Assembly (NCBI RefSeq): GCF_002632755.1 | Contig: NZ_NJAK01000002.1 | Span: 341,200-405,199, forward strand | DNA length: 64,000 nucleotides | Source of the DNA: Xenorhabdus ishibashii | Lineage (GTDB): Bacteria; Pseudomonadota; Gammaproteobacteria; Enterobacterales; Enterobacteriaceae | Reading direction: 5' to 3' | Part shown: piece after piece, positions 8,972 through 18,800 of the stretch | Numbering within the stretch: the stretch's first letter is position 1 | How the letters are laid out: the number at the start of each line of letters is the position of its first letter | Position numbers and translations under genes: made by a program | The notes under the pieces: model-generated | Databases searched by the model: none | Seen by the model: the letters and a program-made list of their open reading frames with translations, nothing else | What the model was told of the DNA's origin: nothing

Positions 8972-10957
8972 ATGAAAAAAAAATATGCTAAAGCGTCTGT
9001 CTTATGTTGTCTGATTTCACCTGTTGTGGCTTGGGCAGAGCATTCACCTGAAGCCGAAGCCACAGAAGATGTTTTGATTGTGACGGCTAACAAACGGGCA
9101 GAAGCATTAACTAAAGTTAATGGCAGCATTTTGGTAAAAACTGGCGAGGAACTTGAGCAAGCGGGTATCACTCAGGTACAGGATCTTGAGCGGGCTTTCC
9201 CTGGTTTACAAATCCGCTCTCGCGGTAACCGAACCTATTCGGCAACCACAATTCGGGGTATCAGTTCACCCGATTATTATTCACCTTCTATTCGTATTTA
9301 TGTTGATGGTGTTCCTCAGGATCACCAGTTTCTGACACAAGAGTTAATCAATGTAGAACGGGTAGAATTATTACGTGGTCCCCAAGGCACTTTATATGGC
9401 GGGAACGCTCAAGCGGGTGTTATCAATATTATTACCCGTTCGCCAAAAGAAGGTCCTTTGCTTAGCCTTTCTGGCAATTATTCTAAGTTGAAACAAGGGG
9501 GTTCCTTCAGCGGATCAATACCTCTTATTGAAGACATGCTTTATGGCAGTATGAGCCTACGCTGGGTAAAAGAATCAGGACAAATTGATGCACCAAATCG
9601 TGGTGATAAAAATATTGACTCCAGCAAGACCTGGCTCGGTAAAGGGAAACTGACGTTTGCGCCAGAAAATTCCCCTTTCAGCGCTGAACTTAGCTTTGCT
9701 CATGAAGATCTCAATTCACATGAAGAGCTGTATTTAACCGACGAACAGTTCCGCCGGAAAGAATATGATGGCCCTACCCCTGATTTAACACGGCGCGTCA
9801 ACAGCTATGCACTCAAAGCGGAATATGATTTTGGCAACAACGTATTAACCAGTGTCACCGCCTATCAGGATCGCGATATTTTCCGCAATTTCATCGGGGG
9901 TAAATGGAAAGAAAAACACCACGCCACAACCCAAGAGCTACGTTTAAATTCCAGCTACTCAAATGGAATTAGCAGTGTTCTGGGTGGCTGGTTCTCAGAT
10001 GAAACTAGCAGACACTATACCAGCTATAATGATGCACATAACAACATCAAAGGAAAGTCGCTAGCCCTGTTCGGCGAAGTTAAATTACCCATTGCATCTC
10101 AATGGGATCTTACCCTTGGCGGTCGTCTGTCACATGAGAAATCTCAGATCAATTATTCAGGATCTGACATCATGAAGATTGACGCTTTTGATAACCAGGT
10201 TTCCAACAATGAATTTATACCTAAAGCAGCTCTGGGCTGGCAACTGACACCGGACACCCGTTTCTATCTCTCTGCCACCAAAGGATACAAACCGGGCGGA
10301 TTCAATAACATTGTTTCCTCCGTCAATGATAAAAAGCCTTACGATACCGAAACCTCAGACAATTATGAGTTTGGTTGGCATACCTCATTCTTTGATGACG
10401 CAGTGACATTAAACAGCGCTGTTTATTACATTCGTTCCAAAGATAAACAGATCTATGTCGGACCTATGGGTGGACAATTTATTCGTAATGCCGGAAAAGC
10501 AGAAAGTAAAGGTATTGATCTGAGCAGCCAGATTAAACCAATGCAAGGGCTTAAACTTTCTCTTGGTGGTAGCGTAGGTAAGTCAAATTTCACTGATACA
10601 ACAAGCGGCGTAAATTATAAAGGCAAACGCCTGCCTTATGCACCAGATGTCATGCTTAATGCCAGTGTCGACTATCTCATTAATCAAACATTGTTACCCG
10701 GTAACCTCTATTTAAATGCCGGTACTCGCTACTATTCAAAAAGCTACTTTGATGAAGCGAATACCCTTGAACAAGGGGGATATACGCTCTATGACGCATC
10801 ATTCAGTTTAGAAATGGATCATGGTGTCAATGTCAAACTTTATGGCGAAAATTTAGGTAACAAACAGTACCGTGTTTCTAGTTTCCAGATGGGAAATACG
10901 TACAGCATGATAAGTAAGGGGCTGAATGTTGGGCTGGATGTGAGCATTGCACTATGA
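8972..10957 (+). CDS. fyuA: TonB-dependent siderophore receptor (FyuA/Psn-like)
   Basis: A 661-residue outer-membrane receptor. Residues 1-22 are a signal peptide (MKKKYAKASV...VVAWA). EDVLIVTA near residue 32 is the TonB box. The plug follows with FPGLQIRSRGNRTYS, TIRGISSPDYYSPSIRIYVDGVPQ in two parts, and VERVELLRGPQGTLYGGNAQAGVINII. The rest is a 22-strand-type barrel ending in an aromatic-poor IAL. Length is close to FyuA (673). It should take up the ferric form of the siderophore made by this locus. It leads the rightward operon (AAAGAG ribosome site) and its stop codon overlaps the start of the next gene by four bases. Symbol denotes the closest family, not proven identity. Confidence 0.88.
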   Translation: MKKKYAKASVLCCLISPVVAWAEHSPEAEATEDVLIVTANKRAEALTKVNGSILVKTGEELEQAGITQVQDLERAFPGLQIRSRGNRTYSATTIRGISSPDYYSPSIRIYVDGVPQDHQFLTQELINVERVELLRGPQGTLYGGNAQAGVINIITRSPKEGPLLSLSGNYSKLKQGGSFSGSIPLIEDMLYGSMSLRWVKESGQIDAPNRGDKNIDSSKTWLGKGKLTFAPENSPFSAELSFAHEDLNSHEELYLTDEQFRRKEYDGPTPDLTRRVNSYALKAEYDFGNNVLTSVTAYQDRDIFRNFIGGKWKEKHHATTQELRLNSSYSNGISSVLGGWFSDETSRHYTSYNDAHNNIKGKSLALFGEVKLPIASQWDLTLGGRLSHEKSQINYSGSDIMKIDAFDNQVSNNEFIPKAALGWQLTPDTRFYLSATKGYKPGGFNNIVSSVNDKKPYDTETSDNYEFGWHTSFFDDAVTLNSAVYYIRSKDKQIYVGPMGGQFIRNAGKAESKGIDLSSQIKPMQGLKLSLGGSVGKSNFTDTTSGVNYKGKRLPYAPDVMLNASVDYLINQTLLPGNLYLNAGTRYYSKSYFDEANTLEQGGYTLYDASFSLEMDHGVNVKLYGENLGNKQYRVSSFQMGNTYSMISKGLNVGLDVSIAL

Positions 10958-12222
10958 CGCACAATACTATGATGCACAATAATACCTCACATCGCCGTCA
11001 CATCTCGTTGCTACTTTTGACTTTGGCTGGTGTTTACACCATCCAAAGTACCATTGGTATGTTAACGTTACAAAGCATGCCGGCATTTCTGCGCAACCAC
11101 GGCGTTACCCCAGATAAGATAGGGTTACTCTATCTATTAATGTTACCTTGGGCATTAAAATTTCTCTGGGCTCCCGTTGTAGAGCGCTATCGCAAATCAG
11201 GTTCGGGGGATACTAACCCCCGTCGCATCATGCTCTGCGGCAATCTGTTAATTGCGCTGCTTTTTGGTTTAATGTCCTTAGCAAAACCTGCCGAACATAT
11301 GCCGCTTATCATAGCGGCTCTGTTTCTGATTACGCTTTGTCTGACCGTGGTAGATACCACCACAGACGGCCATGCTATCGATAGGTTATCACCACAGCAC
11401 CGCCCCTGGAGCAATGTCATGCAAGTTGGAGGCAGCTATCTGGGAGCCATTATTGGCAGCGGCCTGTTTTTATACCTTACTTCACTGTATGGCTGGCACA
11501 TTGGTTCGGGCATGTTAGTTATAGTGATCCTATTAATGTCACTGCCTATCTTGTTCATCCGAAAAACTCAGGGACAGGAACAATCGCAAGCGCCAAAAAC
11601 ACCGATCACCCCCTCCCTGAAGAGCGCATTACGCCGTACTCCGGTTAAACAGGCACTGACTTTAATACTGCTATGTATGATTGGGACACGTCTGTCACTC
11701 GGCATGCTCTCCCCATTTTTAATCGATCGCGGCGTAGACTTAACCCAATTAGGCATCATTGCAGCCAGTGGTGGTGCACTGGCCGGATTATCTGGTGTCC
11801 TGCTTGGCGGCATCGTGGTACGTAAGTTAGGTGCTATCCAGACATTATTGGGGATAATGCTGCTTGAATGTCTGGTATTAGTGGGTATTTTCTGGCTTGC
11901 CCAACAACCAGAGACGCCCCTATCCCTGCTGTCAGCGGCATACGTTTTTATTACGTTAATCACCGCAGCCAAATTTGTTGCCTTATATACCCAAATGATG
12001 TCTTTAGCGGCTGGCGTACAGTCTGGGGTGGATTTTGCACTGATGCAATCCGCAGATATGAGCATTGCGATCATCTGTTCAATGCTGGGTGGATTGATTG
12101 TGACTAAAGCAAGCTATTCATCCCTTTTCGCTCTTGCATCACTCTTCACCCTCGCAGGCTTGTTCTGGACACTACGTATGCACCGCAATTTCCAAAAGGA
12201 AAGCATCTATGCTCAGTCATGA
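10954..12222 (+). CDS. ybtX: MFS transporter (YbtX/Irp8-like)
   Basis: A 422-residue major facilitator protein with about twelve hydrophobic segments. The motif LPWALKFLWAPVVERYRKSG is the loop after helix 2-3 seen in AmpG/YbtX-type transporters, and VVDTTTDGHAIDRL follows. Its length matches YbtX (426). In related loci the protein is implicated in siderophore export or metal handling; the exact substrate is not settled. It overlaps the receptor by four bases and the next ABC gene by 14, so it belongs to the same transcript. Confidence 0.82.
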   Translation: MTHNTMMHNNTSHRRHISLLLLTLAGVYTIQSTIGMLTLQSMPAFLRNHGVTPDKIGLLYLLMLPWALKFLWAPVVERYRKSGSGDTNPRRIMLCGNLLIALLFGLMSLAKPAEHMPLIIAALFLITLCLTVVDTTTDGHAIDRLSPQHRPWSNVMQVGGSYLGAIIGSGLFLYLTSLYGWHIGSGMLVIVILLMSLPILFIRKTQGQEQSQAPKTPITPSLKSALRRTPVKQALTLILLCMIGTRLSLGMLSPFLIDRGVDLTQLGIIAASGGALAGLSGVLLGGIVVRKLGAIQTLLGIMLLECLVLVGIFWLAQQPETPLSLLSAAYVFITLITAAKFVALYTQMMSLAAGVQSGVDFALMQSADMSIAIICSMLGGLIVTKASYSSLFALASLFTLAGLFWTLRMHRNFQKESIYAQS

Positions 12223-14053
12223 TCCTTCTGTGCAGAATTCCCCAGAGCAACGTGCCGCTGACGCCGGTGTCCTTAAGACATTGTGGGATATGATGCGTCC
12301 ATACCGCACGCTAAGTTACGTTGCTATCGCCCTTGCCATTATTTCTGCCGGCTTGCAAATACTGCCGGCAGCGATTGCTGGCCTCATTACCCAATCTATC
12401 CACGACGGGCAATATGGCACGTTACTGAATTACGGCATCATGTTATTAAGCTTTACCTTTGCCGCTATGCTGACTTTCAGTGGTTCAACATTTGTTGCTC
12501 ATTTGATCGCTGCCGATGTTCAGGCTGATGTTCGTCGTCATATCAGTAATAAGTTGAAGTCTGTTCCCTTAGGTTTCTTTATGCAGACTGACAGCACCGA
12601 AATCAAGAAGATGATGTTAGATGACGTCGAACAGCTTGAGGATGGTATCGCCCACATTATCCCAGAAATGTCAGCAACCCTGTTTGGCCCATTGATCGCA
12701 TTGGGGGTGATGCTAGCCATTGACTGGCGATTAGCATTGGCAGCTTTTGCCCCAACTTTGGGTGCCTGTTTATTATTCATCTATATTCAGATGAAAGTTC
12801 AAACCACGACTCAGCGTTTTTACGCCGCCCAAAATCATATTGCTTCGACTATGGGTGAAGTTATCAACGCCATTCCTGTGGTAAAAACCTATTCGGGCGG
12901 CAATATTGCCCTACAGCGAGCCGAAGAAGCATTTACCGCCCTGACACGTATTATCGACGTTTGGGTTGAGAAAGTGCAGGTCAAATCCAGCCGATTTTTT
13001 GTGTTATCCAGCGCTAATCTGCTGTTTGTCCTCCCTTTAGCGGTTTGGTTATTCAACCGACAAGAGATCACTTTATTTGAATTTACCTTCTTTATTTTGG
13101 CTGCGATGGCATTCGGCAATATTGCCTCATCCATGTTCTCTGTAATGACTCGCTTGCAGCAGCAAGAAGCATTAATCACACGTTATCGCTGGTTAATGAA
13201 TCAACCTGAATTAGCACCCTGTACCCAAAACCAGATCCCTGTCGATAACACTGTGACTTTGCATAATGTCAGCTTTTCCTATCAAAATAAGCAAGATCAA
13301 AATACGCAGAATAATATATTGCAGAACAATGTATTAAATAACATCTCGTTTTCCGTACCTGCCGGCAGTTCACTCGCTCTGGTTGGAGCCAGCGGCTCTG
13401 GTAAATCCACGATAGCCAGCCTGATTGCTCGTCTTTGGGATCCTCAACAAGGCAAAATTACGGTTGGTGGTGTTGATATCCGCAACATGGATGAAGCCAC
13501 TTTGCGTAATAACATCTCTTTTGTATTCCAGCGGGTATTTCTGTTCAACGATACGATAGCCAATAATATCCGTCTGGCTCGCCCTGATGCTTCACAAGCT
13601 GAGGTTGAAGCAGCGGCCATCGCAGCACAAGCACACCAATTTATCCAACAGTTACCACAAGGTTATAACACCGTGATTAACAACGGTATCAGCTTGTCTG
13701 TAGGCGAAAAGCAGCGTATTGCCGTTGCCGCCGCCATCCTGAAAAACACCCCCATTCTTGTATTGGATGAAGCCACCGCCTATGCCGATCCAGAATGTGA
13801 AAAAGAGATGCAACTGGCACTCAATGCACTATGCCGCACCAAGACAGGCCACAATAAGACCGTGATTGTTATTGCCCATCGCCTGCCAACTATTCGTCAC
13901 CTTGATCAAATACTGGTTTTGGATAAAGGACAAATCATTGAGCAAGGAACCCATGATGAACTGATCGCACTGCAAGGCGCGTATACCAAGCAGTGGGCAG
14001 CATGGCGGGGAGAAAATACCGGAACAGGAGTGAATTATCATGGGGTTATTTAA
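12209..14053 (+). CDS. ybtP: ABC transporter permease-ATPase (YbtP-like)
   Basis: A 614-residue half-transporter: six-helix membrane domain (about 30-330), then ATPase domain. Walker A is GASGSGKST, the Walker B region is ILVLDEATAYADP and the H-loop is VIAHRLPTIRH. In Yersinia, YbtP and YbtQ form an exporter-like heterodimer in the inner membrane that imports ferric yersiniabactin. I chose 12209 over an ATG 25 codons upstream because AAAGGAAAG precedes it and a typical 600-residue length results. Odd point: the ABC signature reads LSVGEKQR, with valine replacing the first glycine of LSGGQ. One ATP site of the pair may therefore be degenerate. Confidence 0.85.
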   Translation: MLSHDPSVQNSPEQRAADAGVLKTLWDMMRPYRTLSYVAIALAIISAGLQILPAAIAGLITQSIHDGQYGTLLNYGIMLLSFTFAAMLTFSGSTFVAHLIAADVQADVRRHISNKLKSVPLGFFMQTDSTEIKKMMLDDVEQLEDGIAHIIPEMSATLFGPLIALGVMLAIDWRLALAAFAPTLGACLLFIYIQMKVQTTTQRFYAAQNHIASTMGEVINAIPVVKTYSGGNIALQRAEEAFTALTRIIDVWVEKVQVKSSRFFVLSSANLLFVLPLAVWLFNRQEITLFEFTFFILAAMAFGNIASSMFSVMTRLQQQEALITRYRWLMNQPELAPCTQNQIPVDNTVTLHNVSFSYQNKQDQNTQNNILQNNVLNNISFSVPAGSSLALVGASGSGKSTIASLIARLWDPQQGKITVGGVDIRNMDEATLRNNISFVFQRVFLFNDTIANNIRLARPDASQAEVEAAAIAAQAHQFIQQLPQGYNTVINNGISLSVGEKQRIAVAAAILKNTPILVLDEATAYADPECEKEMQLALNALCRTKTGHNKTVIVIAHRLPTIRHLDQILVLDKGQIIEQGTHDELIALQGAYTKQWAAWRGENTGTGVNYHGVI

Positions 14054-15836
14054 TCGTCTCCAGCAACATCTGTCCCCAAAACGACAACGGGTTTGGTTTG
14101 GTGGGTTGCTATATAAGCAACTTGATACCATTGCGATTATTGCTCAACTTGCTATCGCAGCCTGGGCTATCACTCATCTGGAAGATGCCCATCTGAAAGA
14201 AAGCGGCAACGATATGCTGTCGCTTATCACTCTGACATTATTGGTTATTTTACTGTTACTGCGGTTCACTTTTATGTCCCGCGCACTGCGTAAGCTCACT
14301 ATTGCCGCTTATGACTTGGGTATAGAAATCCGGCGCGCTTTGCTACAACGGCTTGTCAGTATGTCCATAGCAACAATTCGCGGATTAAGTGCCGGAAAAA
14401 TAGCCCTGACGTTATCCGAAGATGTGCAATGGCAGGAAAATCAATCAGCCTATACTACCCCACAAATCACTTGTCAGATTATGATGCTGACGCTTATCTA
14501 TCTGGCTTTATTCTGGTTCGATTGGGTTGTTGCTGGCTGTGCCCTATTGGTCTTGATGGTTGGATTGTTCATTCTGGGCGCTATCCGTCAAAAACTCAAT
14601 GCTATACTGCGTCGACGGGCAACGATGATGGCTGATGTATCCGAAGCGATCGTCGAATATGCACAAGGCATGGCTTTTATCCGTGCCGCGGCGGCTACTA
14701 CAACGGTAGAGCAGCGTTTTGACCAAGAAATTGAACAATTACGTGTCGCATTCCGCCGTGGTGTATTCAAAAGTATACCGCTGCTGAGCCTGTTCTACAT
14801 CATCATTGATACCAGCGTGGTTGTTGGCATTCTGGCCGCGGCTTTACGCTTTAATGCTGCTGTACCGGAAGCACTTACTCTCCCTGAGATGCTGATCACT
14901 ATTCTGCTGTTGTTTGCCACTATTACGCATCTACGCGGGATTATTCCTTTGCTCAATGTGACTGCATTGACACAAGTCGGCGAAACACATATTGCAGAGA
15001 TAGAAGCGGTGGCAACTCAGGTTTCCGGATCATTAGCCGCACCCGATAAATATGATGTTGAAGTTGACAACATCTCATTTAGCTACCCGGGTACTCACCA
15101 GCCGGCTATCCAAAATGTTTCATTTTATGCACCGCAAGGCAGTATGACCGCCATTGTGGGGCCAAGTGGCAGTGGTAAATCCACACTGGCCTATTTATTG
15201 CTTTCTTTCTATCAACTGGATCAAGGTGAAATTCGTTTGGGTGGGAACCCTATCCATCATTACCAGACTCAGGCACTGTATGACACCGTCACCATGGTGT
15301 TTCAGGAAACCGCACTATTTCAGGATACGGTCGCGAACAATCTCCGTTTGGGTGATCCGCATGCAACCCAATTAGCGCTGGAACAGGCAGCCCGCCTTGC
15401 CAATATTCACGATACAATTATGGCGCTACCGCAAGGGTACGATACACCTTTAGGTGTAGATGGCGGTACGTTGTCGGGTGGGGAGCGCCAACGGCTTGCC
15501 ATTGCTCGCGCGATCCTGAAACAGTCTCCGGTTCTATTCCTGGACGAAGCAACAGCTTCACTAGACCCCGAAAATGAGCAATTGATACAAGAAGCATTTG
15601 ATTCTCTCACTCAGGATAAAACCGTTTTTGTGATTGCTCATCGGCTAAGTACGATAACCCGCGCTGATCAAATATTGGTCATGGATCATGGAACCCTGCG
15701 TGATAGCGGTACACATGATGAATTACTGAAGCGTTGTCCGCTTTATCAATCCCTTTGGAAAAATCACCTTGGCTCAGAAGAGCATTGGCACTTAAATCCC
15801 AATATTCCCTCAAGTATTCATTCAAATAAGGCGTAA
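14040..15836 (+). CDS. ybtQ: ABC transporter permease-ATPase (YbtQ-like)
   Basis: A 598-residue partner of the preceding ABC protein, with the same layout. The ATPase motifs are canonical: GPSGSGKSTL (Walker A), LSGGERQRLAIARAIL (signature), LFLDEATASLDPENE (Walker B) and VIAHRLSTI (H-loop). It overlaps the ybtP-like gene by 14 bases, which suggests coupled translation and a 1:1 heterodimer. With a normal signature here and an altered one in the partner, the two ATP sites of the dimer are likely unequal. Confidence 0.85.
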   Translation: MGLFNRLQQHLSPKRQRVWFGGLLYKQLDTIAIIAQLAIAAWAITHLEDAHLKESGNDMLSLITLTLLVILLLLRFTFMSRALRKLTIAAYDLGIEIRRALLQRLVSMSIATIRGLSAGKIALTLSEDVQWQENQSAYTTPQITCQIMMLTLIYLALFWFDWVVAGCALLVLMVGLFILGAIRQKLNAILRRRATMMADVSEAIVEYAQGMAFIRAAAATTTVEQRFDQEIEQLRVAFRRGVFKSIPLLSLFYIIIDTSVVVGILAAALRFNAAVPEALTLPEMLITILLLFATITHLRGIIPLLNVTALTQVGETHIAEIEAVATQVSGSLAAPDKYDVEVDNISFSYPGTHQPAIQNVSFYAPQGSMTAIVGPSGSGKSTLAYLLLSFYQLDQGEIRLGGNPIHHYQTQALYDTVTMVFQETALFQDTVANNLRLGDPHATQLALEQAARLANIHDTIMALPQGYDTPLGVDGGTLSGGERQRLAIARAILKQSPVLFLDEATASLDPENEQLIQEAFDSLTQDKTVFVIAHRLSTITRADQILVMDHGTLRDSGTHDELLKRCPLYQSLWKNHLGSEEHWHLNPNIPSSIHSNKA

Positions 15837-15885
15837 TCCGCCATTATCTGATTTTTAGGTAACTGCCATTTTATAGGATTTAATC

Positions 15886-18800
15886 ATGCACACGAACCTT
15901 CTCTCTCCTGATTCACTGCGCCAGTTTATTGCTGGCCTGTTTAATCAAAAAAAATTTTCGGTGGGCGATCAAGACGATTTAATTCGCAATGGACTGGATT
16001 CAATGCAAATTATGGCATTACTAAACCAATTTAGACGTCAGGGGCATCGTGTCACGCTGCGCGAGCTTTACCAAACCCCCACACTGCACGCCTGGAGCCA
16101 GCTTCTGCAACGCCATGCCCCTGTCGCTCACACTGCCGTATCCGAAGATACAACACCAAAGCCACGGATTACAGATGCTCGCCCATTTCCTTTAACGGCG
16201 GTACAACATGCTTATTTCGTCGGGCGTTCACCGGAACAAACGCTGGGAGGAGTGGGTTGTCATCTGTACCAGGAGTTTGATGGTATTGGGTTGAACCCTG
16301 AACGACTGGAAGCTGCTATTCACATGTTGATTCAGCGGCATCCGATGTTGCGGGTACGTTTTTTGCCGGATGGCCGTCAGCAAGGCATGACTAACGCTTA
16401 CTGGCAAAAATTAATAGTTCACGATCTGCGTCATCAGACAATCGGTGAACAGCAGCAAGCATTGAACAACATACGTGAACAATTAAGCCATCGCGTATTG
16501 CGAGTTGAAGAAGGGGAAACGTTTGATATTCAACTTAGCCTGTTTGGCAATAATCAACATCGGCTGCATGCCAATATTGATCTGCTGATCATGGATGCCG
16601 CCAGTTTTAGCCTGTTCTTTACCGAACTGGCGGCATTAATTGCCGAACGCAGCCTGCCTGTTATTTCTTCTGACTATGATTTTTGCAGTTACCTGACACA
16701 ATATCAGGCTCAGTTTGAGCAAGCCCGACAGAACGCAGAAGTCTTCTGGCGTAACCGTTTAGACACTTTGCCACCGGCTCCCCAACTTCCTTTGGCCAGA
16801 GATCCTTCCCTGATAAAAAATGTTCGTGTTGAGCGAAGGGGTTTTCGCTTATCACCTGAACATTGGGAACATTTTAAGCAACTCGCGCGGCAAAATGGCG
16901 TTACGCCAACGATGGCTCTGGCGACAGCATTTGCCGCTTTATTGTGTCGCTGGAGTAATTCAACACGCTTGCTATTCAACCTGACGCTATTTGACCGAGC
17001 GCCGCTGCACAATGCAGTTGACAACATTCTGGCTGATTTTACCAATATTCTGCTATTGGACATCCTCGGCGATAATTTACCGTTCTGCCAACTGGCTCAG
17101 AATGCACAAGCAACATTTACCGAAGCTTACGAACATCGTCATTGGTCTGGTGTGGAAGTTCTGCGTGAACTCAAGAAGCGAGGTAACCATCCGTATGGCG
17201 CACCAATTGTGTTTACCAGCAATTTAGGCCAGCCTTTATATGGCGAGAATACCCGTGATGTTCTGGGAAAACCAAGCTGGGGCATATCACAAACACCTCA
17301 GGTATGGCTGGATTTCGTTGCTTTTGAACATGAAAATACCCTAAATATTCAGTGGGATAGTAACGACAAACTTTTCCCTGACGGTTTGATGGATACTCTA
17401 TTCACTGCCTATCAGAAACTGATTGAGAGCCTGACGGAAAACGCGACACAATGGCAAGAAAAGTTACCGGATCTGATGCCTGAGCCGCAATACCACCTGC
17501 GACATCAAATTAATAACACAGTTGAACCACTACCTAATGCCTTGTTACATGAAGCAGTGTTTACACAAGCAGAACGCACCCCAAATGCCGTCGCTTTAAT
17601 CACTCATCATGAAGAAATAAGTTATGGCGATCTCAGTCTGGCAGCCCGTCGATTAGCCGCCGTCCTGCAAAAAATGTCGGTTATATCGGGAGACCGAGTT
17701 GCCATCAGCATGGAAAAAGGCATCGGACAGGTTATCGCTGTACTCGCTGTACTTTATGCTGGCGGTGTTTATGTTCCGGTTCCTGTGGATCAGCCATTAA
17801 ACCGACGTCGGGCTATCTGTGAAAGTGCCGGAATCAATATCGTTATCATTGACCCTAAGCAGCAGAATACTTGGTCACAGGATATACATTGCATTTCCTG
17901 GCATCAGAATGAGCAGTTACTGCCTTTAACTCACATGACCAAGCGCGCGGTGACTGATCCGGCTTATATCATCTATACCTCTGGTTCAACCGGTATGCCA
18001 AAAGGTGTAGTGATTAGCCACCAGAGCGCACTGAATACCTGTCTGGATATCAATCGCCGTCATCAGGTTCAAAGCAGTGACCGATTATTGGCGCTCTCTG
18101 CCCTGCATTTTGACCTCTCCGTTTATGACATTTTTGGCCTCCTCAGTACAGGAGGGGCACTGGTACTTGTTGGCGAAACACAACGCCGCGATCCTTCAAC
18201 CTGGGAAATGCTGATCGAACGCCACCATGTTACGGTGTGGAACAGCGTACCGGCACTGTTCGATATGTTACTGACCTATTGCGAAGGCATGGAAGTTGAT
18301 GCGCCGAAAACGCTTCGTACCGTGATGCTGTCCGGAGACTGGATCGGCTTGTCACTGCCTGAGCGTTACCGTGCGTTCAATCCTGACGGTGTATTAAGTG
18401 CAATGGGAGGTGCTACGGAAGCGGCTATCTGGTCAAATGAATATATCGTCAAGGAAGTTGACGAGCAGTGGCGCTCTATCCCTTACGGTTACCCCCTTGC
18501 GAACCAGCGTTACCGTGTGGTAGGTGAAGATGGCCGTGATTGCCCTGACTGGGTTGTCGGTGAACTTTGGATTGGCGGAGCCGGTGTAGCACTAGGCTAT
18601 TTTAATGATGAAGAGCGCACAGCAGCCCAATTTGTCGTCTATCAAGGGGAACGTTGGTATCGTACCGGTGATCTGGGTTGTTATCACCCTGAAGGCTGGC
18701 TCGAATTTATGGGGCGCCGTGATAGCCAGGTAAAAATTGGGGGCTACCGAATTGAACTAGGGGAAATTGATGCTGCCCTCAATCAAGTAACCGGTATCCG

